DNA of 64,000 bases from Caprella mutica (GCA_947561585.1 CANNZV010000326.1:59710-123709), one strand, 5' to 3'. Counted from the stretch's first letter, positions 10,944 to 22,514 are shown. Made by a program: numbers and translations. Notes: generated by a model not told the origin, from the letters alone.

Positions 10944-13648
10944 CAAGAAACTTACCTGTTTCTGAAGTACTGACAACTGTAGAGACACCTGTTTCTAAAG
11001 TAACAACAGCAGTAAAGACACCTGTTTCTAAAGTAACAACAGTAGAGACACCTGTTTCTAAAGTAACAACAGTAGAGACATCTGTTTCTAAAGTAACAAC
11101 AGTAGTAAAGACACCTGTTTCTAAAGTAACAACTGTAGAGACACCTGTTTCTAAAGTAACAACAGTAGTAAAGACACCTGTTTCTAAAGTAACAACAGTA
11201 GAGACACCTGTTTCTAAAGTAGTGACAGCAGTAGAGACACCTGTTTCTAAAGTAACAACAGCAGTAAAGACACCTGTTCCTAAAGTAACAACAGCAGTAA
11301 AGACACCTGTTTCTAAAGTAACAACTGTAGAGACACCTGTTTCTAAAGTTACAGCAGTAGAGACACCTGTTTCTAAAGTTACAGCAGTAGAGACACCTGT
11401 TTCTAAAGTTACAGCAGTAGAGACACCTGTTTCTGAAGTAGTGACAGCAGCAGAGACACCTGTTTCTAAAGTAACAACAGCAGTAAAGACACCTGTTCCT
11501 AAAGTAACAACAGCAGTAAAGACACCTGTTTCTAAAGTTACAACATTAGAGACACCTGTTTCTAAAGTATCAACTGTAGAGACACCTGTTTCTAAAGTAT
11601 CAACTGTAGAGACACCTGTCTCTAAAGTATCAACTGTAGAGACACCTGTTTCTAAAGTATCAACTGTAGAGACACCCGTTTCTAAAGTTACAGCAGTAGA
11701 AACACCTGTTTCTAAAGTTACAGGAGTAGAGACACCTGTTTTTAAAGTTACAGGAGTAGAGACACCTGTTTCTAAAGTTACAGCAGTAGAGACACCTGTT
11801 TCTAAAGTTACAGCAGCAGAGACACTTGTTTCTAAAGTATCAACTGTAGAGACACCTTTTTCTAAAGTTACAGCAGTAGAGACACCTGTTTCTAATGTAT
11901 CAACTGTAGAGACACCTGTTTCTAAAGTTACAGCAGCAGAGACACCTGTTTCTAAAGTATCAACTGTAGAGACACCTGTTTCTAAAGTTATAGCAGTAGA
12001 GACACCTGTTTCTAAAGTATCAACTGTAGAGACACCTGTTTCTAAAGTTACAGCAGTAGAGACACCTGTTTCTAAAGTTACAGCAGCAGAGACACCTGTT
12101 TCTAAAGTATCAACTGTAGAGACACCTTTTTCTAAAGTTACAGCAGTAGAGACACCTGTTTCTAAAGTTACAGCAGTAGAGACACCTGTTTCTAAAGTTA
12201 CAGCAGTAGAGACACTTGTTTCTAAAGTTACAGCAGTAGAGACACCTGTTTCTAAAGTTACAGCAGTAGAGACACCTGTTTCTAAAGTTACAGCAGTAGA
12301 GACACTTGTCTCTAAAGTTACAGCAGTAGAGACACCTGTTTCTAAAGTTACAGCAGTAGAGACACCTGTTTCTAAAGTTACAGCAGTAGAGACACCTGTT
12401 TCTAAAGTTACAGCAGTAGTGACACCTGTTTCTAAATTACAGCAGTAGAGACACCTGTTTCTAAAGTTACAGCAGTAAAGACACCTGTTTCTAAAGTTAC
12501 AGCAGTAGAGTCACCTGTTTCTAAAGTTACAGCAGTAGAGACACCTGTTTCTAAAGTTACAGCAGTAAAGACACCTGTTTCTAAAGTTACAGCAGTAGAG
12601 ACACCTGTTTCTAAAGTTACAGCAGTAGAGACACTTGTTTCTAAAGTTACAGCAGTAAAGACACCTGTTTCTAAATTACAGCAGTAGAGACACCTGTTTC
12701 TAAAGTTACAGCAGTAAAGACACCTGTTTCTAAAGTTACAGCAGTAGAGTCACCTGTTTCTAAAGTTACAGCAGTAGAGACACCTGTTTCTAAAATTACA
12801 GCAGTAGAGACACCTGTTTCTAAAGTTACAGCAGTAAAGACACCTGTTTCTAAAGTTACAGCAGTAGAGTCACCTGTTTCTAAAGTTACAGCAGTAGAGA
12901 CACCTGTTTCTAAAGTTACAGCAGTAAAGACACCTGTTTCTAAAGTTACAGCAGTAGAGACACCTGTTTCTAAAGTTACAGCAGTAGAGACACTTGTTTC
13001 TAAAGTTACAGCAGTAAAGACACCTGTTTCTAAGGTTACAGCAGTAAAGACACCTGTTTCTAAAGTTACAGCAGTAGAGTCACCTGTTTCTAAAGTTACA
13101 GCAGTAAAGACACCTGTTTCTAAAGTTACAGCAGTAGAGACACCTGTTTCTAAAGTTACAGCAGTAGAGTCACCTGTTTCTAAAGTTACAGCAGTAAAGA
13201 CACCTGTTTCTAAAGTTACAGCAGTAGAGACACCTGTTTCTAAAGTTACAGCAGTAGAGACACCTGTTTCTAAAGTTACAGCAGTAGAGACACTTGTTTC
13301 TAAAGTTAAAGCAGTAGAGTCACCTGTTTTTAAAGTATCAACAGAAGATACACCTGTTTCTAAAGTTACAGCAGTAGAGACACCTGTTTCTAAAGTTACA
13401 GCAGTAGAGACACCTGTTTCTAAAGTTACAGCAGTAGAGACACTTGTTTCTAAAGTTAAAGCAGTAGAGTCACCTGTTTTTAAAGTATCAACAGAAGATA
13501 CACCTGTTTCTAAAGTTACAGCAGCAGAGACACCTGTTTCTAAAGTTACAGCAGTAGAGACACTTGTTTCTAAAGTTAAAGCAGTAGAGTCACCTGTTTC
13601 TAAAGTAACAACAGTAGAGACACCTGTTTCTAAAGTTACAGCAGCAGA
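10944..13648 (+). repeat. 30/33-bp minisatellite (CACCTGTTTCTAAAGTTACA), about 90 copies
   Basis: A 30-bp unit with core CACCTGTTTCTAAAGTTACA followed by gcagtagaga; early copies also occur in 33-bp form (aacaacagcagtaaag). Because 30 and 33 are both multiples of three, one plus-strand frame stays open from 10940 to 12448. It reads as a ten- or eleven-residue repeat of the type TPVSKVTAVE. The frame has no ATG at its start (it opens with TTG after a stop) and is lost at about 12435 where a unit lacks one base. A second 29-bp unit occurs near 12674. The second half is more uniform than the first. This could be a decayed exon of a low-complexity Thr/Val/Ser-rich protein or simply a minisatellite; I favour the latter. 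Confidence 0.93.
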
Positions 13649-14769
13649 TCATGACGCATTTGTTTATGTTTTACTAAAATGTGTTATTTCAAATCTTTAA
13701 TAAATATCACAATTGCTGTGCTGTCATAACTATTTCGGCGGTGAAATTGCAATTCTAATCTTGTTAAAATGTTGTTCTCCCTTACAGGTACCTGTATTTT
13801 CTCACTCTATAGCGTCACACCTTTACCTAGTATATAAAGTGTTCTGCGAAGGTTTCCATATCGATTACAAGGAAATTAGTATTGATTTTCTTTAGCTGAT
13901 AGGAGACTGATTGCCCGCATCATAACTAGAGGATGATAAGCAAATTCCAAATGAAATGGCAAGCTGTCATGCGATCTGAGAATGTGTTCTTCAAAATATT
14001 CTGGCGTTTCCGTTAATAAAATGTAATGTGGAATAGAAACATCAGGTCGTGGTGATTGGTGTGCCGAGAAAGTCATGGCTTACATTTGGAAACAATTGGC
14101 AGGTTATATTATTTAAATAATATCAGTCATGTACCCAGTAGTTTATTTAAAGTGTAGACTATCTAAATATTATACTAGTGTAAAAGTTTCAATTATTATA
14201 TGAGAATTAAATGCTAGAAGAAAATTGCAATAGATAATTAATAAAATAGTCACATCAATAAGTGATCATTAAAATGCATTAATGTTTTCTCAACCATGAA
14301 TATATTCTGATGTGATTCTTTAATATTATCTTATTTAAACTTTCATACCATATTCTAATCATATCTACCCTAACTCAAAGGCAACATAAACACAGTGACA
14401 AAATACATAGAAAGTATTAAATGATATGAAAGTTTTATTATCATATCGATGGAAATAGTTAATCCATGTTTCGAAACAAGTAACCCATAATTTGAAATAA
14501 TCTTTTAAAGTATACTAAGTATAAGATACAGTACTACATTTAGTACATTTAGTACAAATATTTAGTGGTAAATATTTAGTACATATTTGCCACTGCATCG
14601 CCAGGCATGCACTATCCAGTACATTTCCCCAGTGCAGTGCTAGTTATAAGTATAGGTACATATGTACCATTGATATTATTATCCATAATGTTTGGGTGGG
14701 ACTTTTTAGCTTTAGAAGACACCGGAAAATGGAAATTATTACCTCGAGAAACCGGCAAAAGGGAACACC
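13649..14769. other. Intergenic sequence
   Basis: AT-rich. Near 13783 a pyrimidine-rich stretch ends in CCCTTACAG, which resembles a splice acceptor, but no convincing exon follows. Short tracts with the TTTAGTACA word occur at 14538-14585. Confidence 0.4.
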
Positions 14770-17064
14770 TGTACAGTGAGGAGATGTACTGTAGTACAGT
14801 GAAGAGATGTACTGTAGTACAGTGAAGAGATGTACTGTAGTACAGTGAAGAGATGTACTGTAGTACAGTGAAGAGATGTACTGTAGTACAGTGAAGAGAT
14901 GTACTGTAGTACAGTGAAGAGATGTACTGTAGTGCAGTGAAGAGATATACTGTAGTACAGTGAAGAGATGTACTGTAGTACAGTGAAGAGATGTACTGTA
15001 GTACAGTGAAGAGATGTACTGTAGTACAGTGAAGAGATGTACTGTAGTACAGTGAAGAGATGTACTGTAGTACAGTGAAGAGATGTACTGTAGTACAGTG
15101 AAGAGATGTACTGTAGTGCAGTGAAGAGATATACTGTAGTACAGTGAAGAGATGTACTGTAGTGCAGTGAAGAGATGTACTGTAGTACAGTGAAGAGATG
15201 TACTGTAGTACAGTGAAGAGATGTACTGTAGTGCAGTGAAGAGATGTACTGTAGTACAGTGAGAGATGTACTGTAGTACAGTGAAGAGATGTACTGTAGT
15301 ACAGTGAAGAGATGTACTGTAGTACAGTGAGAGATGTACTGTAGTACAGTGAAGAGATGTACTGTAGTACAGTGAGAGATGCACTGTAGTACAGTGAGAG
15401 ATGTACTGTAGTACAGTGAGAGATGTACTGTAGTACTGTGAGAGATGTACTGTAGTACTGTGAGAGATGTACTGTAGTACAGTGAGAGATGTACTGTAGT
15501 ACAGTGAGAGATGTACTGTAGTACAGTGAGAGATGTACTGTAGTACTGTGAGAGATGTACTGTAGTACAGTGAAGAGATATACTGTAGTACAGTGAAGAG
15601 ATGTACTGTAGTACAGTGTAGAGATGTACTGTAGTACAGTGAGAGATGTACTGTAGTACAGTGAAGAGATGTACTGTAGTACAGTGAGAGATGTACTGTA
15701 GTACTGTGAGAGATGTACTGTAGTACAGTGAGAGATGTACTGTAGTACAGTGAGAGATGTTCTGTAGTACAGTGTAGAGATGTACTGTAGTACAGTGAGA
15801 GATGTACTGTAGTACAGTGAAGAGATGTACTGTAGTACAGTGAGAGATGCACTGTAGTACAGTGAGAGATGTACTGTAGTACAGTGAGAGATGTACTGTA
15901 GTACTGTGAGAGATGTACTGTAGTACTGTGAGAGATGTACTGTAGTACAGTGAGAGATGTACTGTAGTACAGTGAGAGATGTACTGTAGTACAGTGAGAG
16001 ATGCACTGTAGTACAGTGAGAGATGTACTGTAGTACAGTGAGAGATGTACTGTAGTACAGTGAGAGATGTACTGTAGTACTGTGAGAGATGTACTGTAGT
16101 ACAGTGAGAGATGTACTGTAGTACAGTGAAGAGATGTACTGTAGTACAGTGAAGAGATGTACTGTAGTACAGTGAGAGATGTACTGTAGTACAGTGAGAG
16201 ATGTACTGTAGTACAGTGAGAGATGTACTGTAGTACTGTGAGAGATGTACTGTAGTACAGTGAAGAGATATACTGTAGTACAGTGAAGAGATGTACTGTA
16301 GTACAGTGTAGAGATGTACTGTAGTACAGTGAGAGATGTACTGTAGTACAGTGAAGAGATGTACTGTAGTACAGTGAGAGATGTACTGTAGTACTGTGAG
16401 AGATGTACTGTAGTACAGTGAGAGATGTACTGTAGTACAGTGAGAGATGTTCTGTAGTACAGTGTAGAGATGTACTGTAGTACAGTGAGAGATGTACTGT
16501 AGTACAGTGAAGAGATGTACTGTAGTACAGTGAGAGATGCACTGTAGTACAGTGAGAGATGTACTGTAGTACAGTGAGAGATGTACTGTAGTACTGTGAG
16601 AGATGTACTGTAGTACTGTGAGAGATGTACTGTAGTACAGTGAGAGATGTACTGTAGTACAGTGAGAGATGTACTGTAGTACAGTGAGAGATGCACTGTA
16701 GTACAGTGAGAGATGTACTGTAGTACAGTGAGAGATGTACTGTAGTACAGTGAGAGATGTACTGTAGTACTGTGAGAGATGTACTGTAGTACAGTGAGAG
16801 ATGTACTGTAGTACAGTGAAGAGATGTACTGTAGTACAGTGAAGAGATGTACTGTAGTACAGTGAGAGATGTACTGTAGTACAGTGAAGAGATGTACTGT
16901 AGTACAGTGAAGAGATGTACTGTAGTACAGTACATCTCTTCACTGTACTGTAGTACAGTGAAGAGGTGTACTGTAGTACAGTGAGAGATGTACTGTAGTA
17001 CAGTGAAGAGGTGTACTGTAGTACAGTGAAGAGGTGTACTGTAGTACAGTGAAGAGGTGTACTT
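14770..17064 (+). repeat. 22/23-bp minisatellite (TGTACTGTAGTACAGTGA) with a 690-bp internal duplication
   Basis: About 100 copies of a unit whose core TGTACTGTAGTACAGT is an odd palindrome around the central G of ACTGTAGTACAGT. Units end in gaagaga (23 bp, mostly before 15260) or gagaga (22 bp, later). Rare variants such as ATGTTCTG (15758, 16448) and GAAGAGATATACT (15572, 16262) recur 690 bp apart, showing an internal segmental duplication. Near 16921-16972 one unit is inverted. Three minus-strand frames of 690-810 codons arise because the unit lacks stops; they are not genes. Confidence 0.96.
16921..16975. repeat. Inverted unit inside the array: long hairpin
   Basis: The run of head-to-tail units is broken by one reverse-complement copy: GTACATCTCTTCACTGTAC (about 16928-16946) faces GTACAGTGAAGAGGTGTAC (about 16953-16971). 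The two arms can pair over about 19 bp around a short loop. Units to the right carry gaggtgt instead of gagatgt, so the inversion marks a boundary between two variants. Confidence 0.85.
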
Positions 17065-17470
17065 TAGTTTATTACAGTACATTGTGTTTTTTTTCTAGAT
17101 CATTTTGAAGGGTGTTCAAAGAAAGAAAATCACATTTTCATTTTTAGATATAATCACACTAATTCATTACGAAGCTACGGTTTTCAGTCAGGGAACAAAT
17201 TAGAGCAATTGTTTTCGAGCAATTTACTGGCTACCGGGACAAATACATGAGTCAATTATCTGGTATTGCGGAATTGCTTCCTATTCCAGTTGGAGACTCC
17301 ATGGTGAACCCTGAAAGTGTTCTCTAGCCTATGGTAACACTTCTTATTCCAAAATGAGAGAGATGTACCGTACTGAGTTCAATTTGTCCTCACAAGTCAA
17401 AATCTCCCGTGAGGAAGTCACAGAAGACCAAACCTTCACATTCTCATTCTCAATTCATTCTCATTTGTGA
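17065..17470. other. Intergenic sequence beside a transposon remnant
   Basis: There is a plus-frame stretch 17185-17320 with modest codon-like composition, but stops follow and nothing matches a family I know. It may be further decayed transposon sequence. Confidence 0.35.
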
Positions 17471-17478
17471 ACACAAAG

Positions 17479-17690
17479 TTAAGAAGCGTTCTCATTCAAC
17501 ATATGACGTCTTTTTTCAGCTTTCACTTCCTCATGACGTTTCAGCTTTTTAAATGGTTTTGTTCCCAGATCTTCTTTCAGTACTCGAAACATACATTGAA
17601 CTTTTGCCAACACTTGCTTCTGCAGCCAGTTTATGATGAGTTCGACTTGGGTTTCGACATAATTTCTCCCGCGTGTTTTCGATCAGTACG
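17479..17690 (-). pseudogene. mariner-type transposase, N-terminal DNA-binding part (broken)
   Basis: On the minus strand, two overlapping frames give recognisable pieces of the N-terminal helix-turn-helix region of a Tc1/mariner-superfamily transposase. The first is REKLCRNPSRTHHKLAAEAS followed by VGKSSMY. After a frameshift near 17595 comes RVLKEDLGTKPFKKLKRHEE, then KAEKRRHMLNENAS and a stop. The spacing and the RVLKEDLG..P.KL..RHE pattern are typical of the second helix-turn-helix and linker of this superfamily. The catalytic domain expected downstream on this strand is missing. Instead, catalytic-domain sequence lies just to the right on the opposite strand, so the copy has been inverted or rearranged. 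Non-functional. Confidence 0.75.
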
Positions 17691-17874
17691 TTTCTTTAAT
17701 GGTCACGAAAAAAAAACCATACTCAATAGAGGAAGAAAATGCTTGAAGAAATTTCCAGTGCCGAAATTTTTTCCACTATTGAGGCCATTCGAATTACCAA
17801 AATAAAAGAATTTATGAACGTCATGCCTCCGAACTTGCAGATGGCAGTCGCACTGTTCTTCATCACTAGAAACA

Positions 17875-18216
17875 GCCGGAGTGATGGCATGTACGGGCTG
17901 CACTACATGGTCATATGGCTCTAAGTCTCCTCTGCTCTTCAGCGTGGAAGGTGTTAAAGTGAATGGTGAGGTTTACCTCAAAATGCTTGAAGAGAAACTA
18001 CTTCCTTAGCTAAGTACATGTTATTGGTTTGAATCACTCAAGATGGCACTCTGGCTCATATATCAAATGTCCCCAAAAGTGGTGCAGAGACCATTTCGTT
18101 GGTTTTTGGGACAAGAATATTAGGCTGCTTTCACGTCCCGATATTAACCCAATTGATTTTGCAACTTTGGTGATGTTTGTAAAGTCTGCTACAGCAGTGT
18201 GGCCAAATAATTGAAA
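17875..18216 (+). pseudogene. mariner-type transposase, catalytic part (broken)
   Basis: A plus-strand frame from 17875 reads AGVMACTGCTTWSYGSKSPL and then LFSVEGVKVNGEVYLKMLEE, ending in a stop at 18009. This corresponds to the region before the second catalytic Asp of Tc1/mariner transposases. Next comes QDGTLAHISN (about 18041-18070), the second-Asp motif. After a frameshift follow KWCRDHFVGFWDKNIR and SRPDINPIDFATLVMFVKS, where PDINPID matches the usual SPDLNPxD third-Asp box. At least one in-frame stop and one or two frameshifts make it inactive. It faces away from the N-terminal part at 17479-17690. The C-terminal end fades into AT-rich sequence after about 18216. Confidence 0.85.
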
Positions 18217-19267
18217 CAAACAAACTATTGGCCAAATTATAGTGAAGAAACTGTGGCAATGATTTAGACAAAAGGATAATGTTTGGTACTAGGTTTCATA
18301 ATATTTCTCTGCTATTCAATTAAATATTGTTTTCAATTTACCTCGTAATATTGAAATAACGGTCGGTAAATCTTTGTGGTTTACCTGTACACTATAATAA
18401 TGGATGTGTATTCTGTAATTACTTTTGAATATTCAATAAATCGGAATATGAACGTTTTTTTTTATGTTCCTACATTCAATGCATATCATAATAGTTACTT
18501 TGAATGGTTTATACATGAATTATTCCCAAATTTGACTCCTTTATTTTCCACCTCCCTGCCAATCATCAGAAAAAACTGGGATATTCCACAGTTACGTTAA
18601 ATTAATTCACATTATTATTTATGTTTAGTTGGGTGTGTTCATTTTCAGACTGTATATTAAAAAGAAGAGCGGATATCACCTCTATTTATAATATACATAT
18701 GTAAGTATATATTGATATAAAAAGGAAATATGTTAATTTTAATGGTCCGTAACGGAAATTTATATTCAAATATGTGGAGTTTAAAATTAAATTACAAAAT
18801 AAAAACCTTTATTAATAAATTGGTTCTAATGATTATAACTTGGTATTTTATAATCAAGATTTGAATATTCAAAACTAAAGTTTTGGTTAATATTAAATAC
18901 AAAATGTAATATAATTAAACATTTAGTCATTTTTTTCTGCCAATACTACTAGCCAATGTTACTAATTTTGTAAATATTTTAAAATTCTATTTTAAAGAAA
19001 TGTTATCAGTATTTATTATTTATTTATTCGATATATTCTACTAAAAAATATTAATCGAAATAGAGTTTATGTTTACTTAAATGTTCATATGATATCAAAA
19101 TAATTTTACTAGAATCCAATATATTTTGATGTCTGGTTTTCTTAATGGTATCACAAAAAATCGATTTAAATCATAATTTAATAACATCTCACTTGAATAG
19201 CGAACAGTTCAATTCTTTTATTCGGTAATAGTGTAATAGTTTAAGCACTCTTTATTACTATTTCTCT
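18217..19267. other. Very AT-rich intergenic sequence
   Basis: Nothing recognised beyond a possible decayed tail of the transposon to the left. The longest frame (74 codons at 18376) has no motif. Confidence 0.5.
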
Positions 19268-19408
19268 CTGCTACTATTGAGTAGTACTATAGATCTTTAC
19301 TATTGAGTAGTACTCAATGGTACTCAATAGTTTTGAGTAGTACTCAATGGTACTCAATAGTTTTGAGTAGTACTCAATGGTACTCAATAGTTTTGAGTAG
19401 TACTAAAT
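19268..19408 (+). repeat. 30-bp tandem repeat (GTACTCAATGGTACTCAATA)
   Basis: About three full copies of a 30-bp unit plus diverged edge copies. The unit contains ACTCAATAG and TTTTGAGTAGT, which can pair, so each copy forms a small hairpin. It joins directly to the palindrome at 19409. Confidence 0.85.
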
Positions 19409-19501
19409 AGTAACAAAACGGAAACGTTTTTTAGAATTTTAGAAACTACTCTATAGAGCAGTTTCTAAAATTCTAAAAAATTTGTCTGTTTTTGTTACTT
19501 A
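19409..19501. mobile_element. Short foldback palindrome
   Basis: TTTTTTAGAATTTTAGAAACT (positions 19427-19447) pairs with its complement at 19460-19480 around ACTCTATAGAGC, itself partly palindromic. Less perfect pairing continues outward (AGTAACAAAAC at left, TTTTTGTTACT at right). It resembles a very small foldback or MITE-like element. Confidence 0.6.
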
Positions 19502-19674
19502 TTATTATATATTCTTATTTAGATTACTTCTTATAGATATATTCACAGGAGAGAGTTTGCATAAATAGGCTCCTTAAAATATGAAATATGAAAGCTATAA
19601 ATATTTAAAATAACCGCAACGTTACACCAGTTATATTAGGAAGAGTAATGCAATTTGCAGTAAAAAGATTGGGG

Positions 19675-19905
19675 TATAACGAACTGTACTGCAGTCTAGG
19701 AAAGTGTATCCGAAATGTTTTTAACAGTTTACAGGTTTAAGATTTCTAGTATAAAATTTACCAATTGTAATGTTTGTAGATATTTTAAAATTGGTCTGGG
19801 TACACGATGACAAATTTGTAAGATTTGAAAATATTAAAAATTGAAAACTTTGATTTTAGAAATTAACATAACACGGATACACTTTTGTTTGATGATGTAA
19901 ACGAT
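19675..19905 (+). mobile_element. Dispersed repeat family D1, copy 1
   Basis: Contains AAAGTGTATCCG, then TTGTAATGTTTGTAGATATT, TTAAAATTGGTCTGGGTACA and GACAAATTTGTAAGATTTGA. The same order of motifs is seen reversed at about 25285-25530 and, more diverged, at about 44225-44395. It has no coding capacity. It also has an inverted character (AAAGTGTATCCG at left, CGGATACACTTTT at right), so it is probably a MITE-like element with 13-bp-class inverted ends. Confidence 0.6.
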
Positions 19906-20135
19906 AATGCTAAACATTTAATGGGTAATTACACTTAAATAAAATCTTCAAATCCTTTTCTTCAGTTTACCATTAATCAGACATCTCTAGTTTTCTTAGT
20001 TGTAGCGTAATTAGTTTATGAAAGTAGCATGTGACTTAGCCTCACTGTGTATCATTTTGTACACAGTGGCGTATTATTAAATATAATTATACATTATACA
20101 CCTTCAGTATATTTAAATTACAAATTGGAGAGAAA

Positions 20136-20262
20136 ATAAGGATAAAAATCTATCTAACATTTTGATAGTTTTCCTCAGTCATATCGGGTAAAGGGGCTAC
20201 CTACCACTCAGACCTTTCACTCACAAATATTAGATAGGTTCTTAACCTTATTTTTCATAAAA
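20136..20262 (+). mobile_element. Small palindromic element, family P1, copy 2
   Basis: Ends TAAGGATAAAAATCTATCTA and its imperfect complement TTAGATAGGTTCTTAACCTT; middle CATATCGGGTAAAGGGGCTA. Same family as 1258-1373 and 4563-4665. Confidence 0.5.
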
Positions 20263-20914
20263 TACGAATAAGTAATTGGATGCAAAATTTTCCTCCATTT
20301 GCAGACACTAAATGTCGGAAACCGTAGAGACGGCGGATAGCTTTATCAAGTCCAATACCTATAATCACCTCATTTTATTGTAAAATAATTTAATTTCAAA
20401 TATTAATGTCTTGAATTTTCGGGGGAAGACGATCGAAGGCGACAGTTTTTATTTATGATAATTTTTGTGGATAAATCGTTTATCGTTGAAGATAAATGAT
20501 CTTTTTAATAAGTTTTTGAAGAGCGATTGTAATTTTTGAATGGGAAGGTTATCACACCTCTTTCACAGTTCCGTTCATGTGTACGTTGTACCGACTTGAC
20601 GTAGGTATAGGTAGGATGGGGCGGAAATTATCGCGATATCAACTCCTTATTAGTTAGCGCTATTTACATGCTTAACCCTTCGTCTACCGGAATATACTGC
20701 AATGGGGGTGACATTAGTGATGAGCCAGGCAGTAGGGGGTTAAATGTGAAAACTCCCCCGTTGCGTTAATTTGAAGTAAAAAGAAGGAAGGTGCATGCAC
20801 CATAAGGGGAAATCCTTTCCAAAATAGTGTGTTTTTATTTGGTGCAAAGGAGTGTACTTCTAATTCAAGGACAATTATCATCTTGCTTCAAAATATTATT
20901 TGTACAATCTTACC
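20263..20914. other. Intergenic sequence
   Basis: A mixed-composition stretch; 20560-20790 is GC-richer. No gene or known repeat recognised. Confidence 0.4.
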
Positions 20915-21090
20915 TAGGGTTGTGACAATATGTCTTTGAAATCATAGATCTTAGGAATATCACAGACGAAAGGAAATGGTATCGAATACTTTATACTTCT
21001 GGTTTAGAACCATTCAATATTTAATTCTCTCCGTCTATAATATTTTCGTGATCTATGATTTTAAAAGCATATTGTCAAAATTTCAACCTA
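20915..21090. mobile_element. Foldback element, about 175 bp
   Basis: The left arm carries TGACAATATGTCTTTGAAAT and CATAGATC. The right arm carries their complement GATCTATGATTTTAAAAGCA followed by TATTGTCAAAATTTCAACCT. The arms pair imperfectly for about 80 bp around a short centre. MITE-like; no coding capacity. Confidence 0.6.
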
Positions 21091-21563
21091 TATTTTATTA
21101 TGTTTGTAATGTGTAAATATTTGTTTAACTTTGTAATAAATGATGTAAAACATTTTATAAATTATCCACATTAAAAATCTGTTAATTATAGCAATGCAAA
21201 ATAATGGTTTGTGTCCAACTTTGCCACATTTAAATTCTAATAACTAGGCATTTGCAGTAGATTATATATCTAATATAGTTATATATTATTATTCTCTATT
21301 TTAATAAAATATAGATTCGCTACTAGTTATTTATAAACTAATGCTATATAATTTATAATTTATTATTTAATTATATCCCATATGTTTTATTTTCCATGTG
21401 CAAATAATTTGTTACAATCAGAATTGAATGCGTTCACTAAATAGTTTTAGTTAAATTTTTCAGCATAAATTTATATTAATATTAGGAGAAATAATATTAA
21501 TACATATGCATTTGTGTCACTTGAAATAAAATTATTAAGATTATTCACTTAATTAATATTCTG
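21091..21563. other. Very AT-rich intergenic sequence
   Basis: Nothing recognised. Confidence 0.5.
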
Positions 21564-22100
21564 AAATAATTCCGAATCAATATCAAAATAATTCCGAGAC
21601 AATGTAAAAATAATTCCAAGTCTATATCAAAATAACTCCCGAGTCTATATCAAAATAATTTCGAGTCAATATCAAAATAATTCCGAGACAATGTCAAAAT
21701 AATTCCAAGTCTATAGCAAAATAATTCTGAGTCAATATCAAAATAACTCTGTGTCAATATGAAAATAACTCCCGAGTCTATATCAAAATAATTTTGAGTC
21801 AATATCAAAATAATTCCGAATCAATATCAAAATAGCTCCGAGTCAATATCAAAATAATTCCGAGACAATGTCAAAATAATTCCTAGTCTATATCAAAATA
21901 ATTCCGAGTCTATATCAAAATAATTCCGAGTCTATATCAAAATGATTCCGAGTCTATATCAAAATAATTCCAAGATAATATCAAAATAATTTAAAGTCTA
22001 AATCAAAATAACACCGAGTCAATATCAAGATAATTCCGAGTCAATATCAAAATAACTCCGAGTCAATATCAAAATAACTCCGAGTCAATATCAAAATAAT
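21564..22100 (+). repeat. 22-bp minisatellite, diverged (CCGAGTCAATATCAAAATAA)
   Basis: About 24 copies of a 22-bp unit with core CCGAGTCAATATCAAAATAA. Copies differ at many positions (gagacaatg, aagtctata, gtgtcaata), so this is one of the older or less homogenised arrays in the window. No open frame persists. Confidence 0.93.
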
Positions 22101-22514
22101 TACCCTTTCAGTTGGAATCAGGTAGCGTGACGTGTTTCAGTTCTCGCAATCGAAATCACTCATTACCGTACACAGTGGCAGTTAGTGCATAAGTTTTGGG
22201 AGGTTTTCTCATGCGGTGTCTAATTTTCATCTGGAGACATCTCCATCCACCCTGTCCAATAACTGTCCCTAGCAATTAACCATGGGATGAATACTTTCTT
22301 ATCATCACAGTTACTGTCTAATGTCTTTGGTGAATGCTTTTCCGGAGGTAAAACAATTAAGGAAATACGTTAGCGTGTAAATAATAAATAAAATACATTT
22401 TAAATATAATCCAAAGAGGTTTTATTTTCTCCAGAAAATTATATTTATGTCGTTAATTTTAAACTGTAATGAAAATACTGCATCTGCTCCGCGATATTTG
22501 CTGATTTGCACTTT
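22101..22514. other. Intergenic sequence
   Basis: Nothing recognised. The last 30 bases may be a decayed outer part of the foldback that follows. Confidence 0.4.

Noticed and set aside
14612..17082. Three minus-strand open frames of 690-812 codons (Tyr/Ser/Thr/Leu/His-rich)
   Set aside because: They lie entirely in the 22/23-bp array, whose unit has no stop codon in any minus frame; all three frames are open at once, which is the mark of a repeat and not of a gene.
17467..17805. 112-codon plus-strand frame
   Set aside because: It is the shadow of the minus-strand transposase N-terminal fragment, whose motifs are recognisable.
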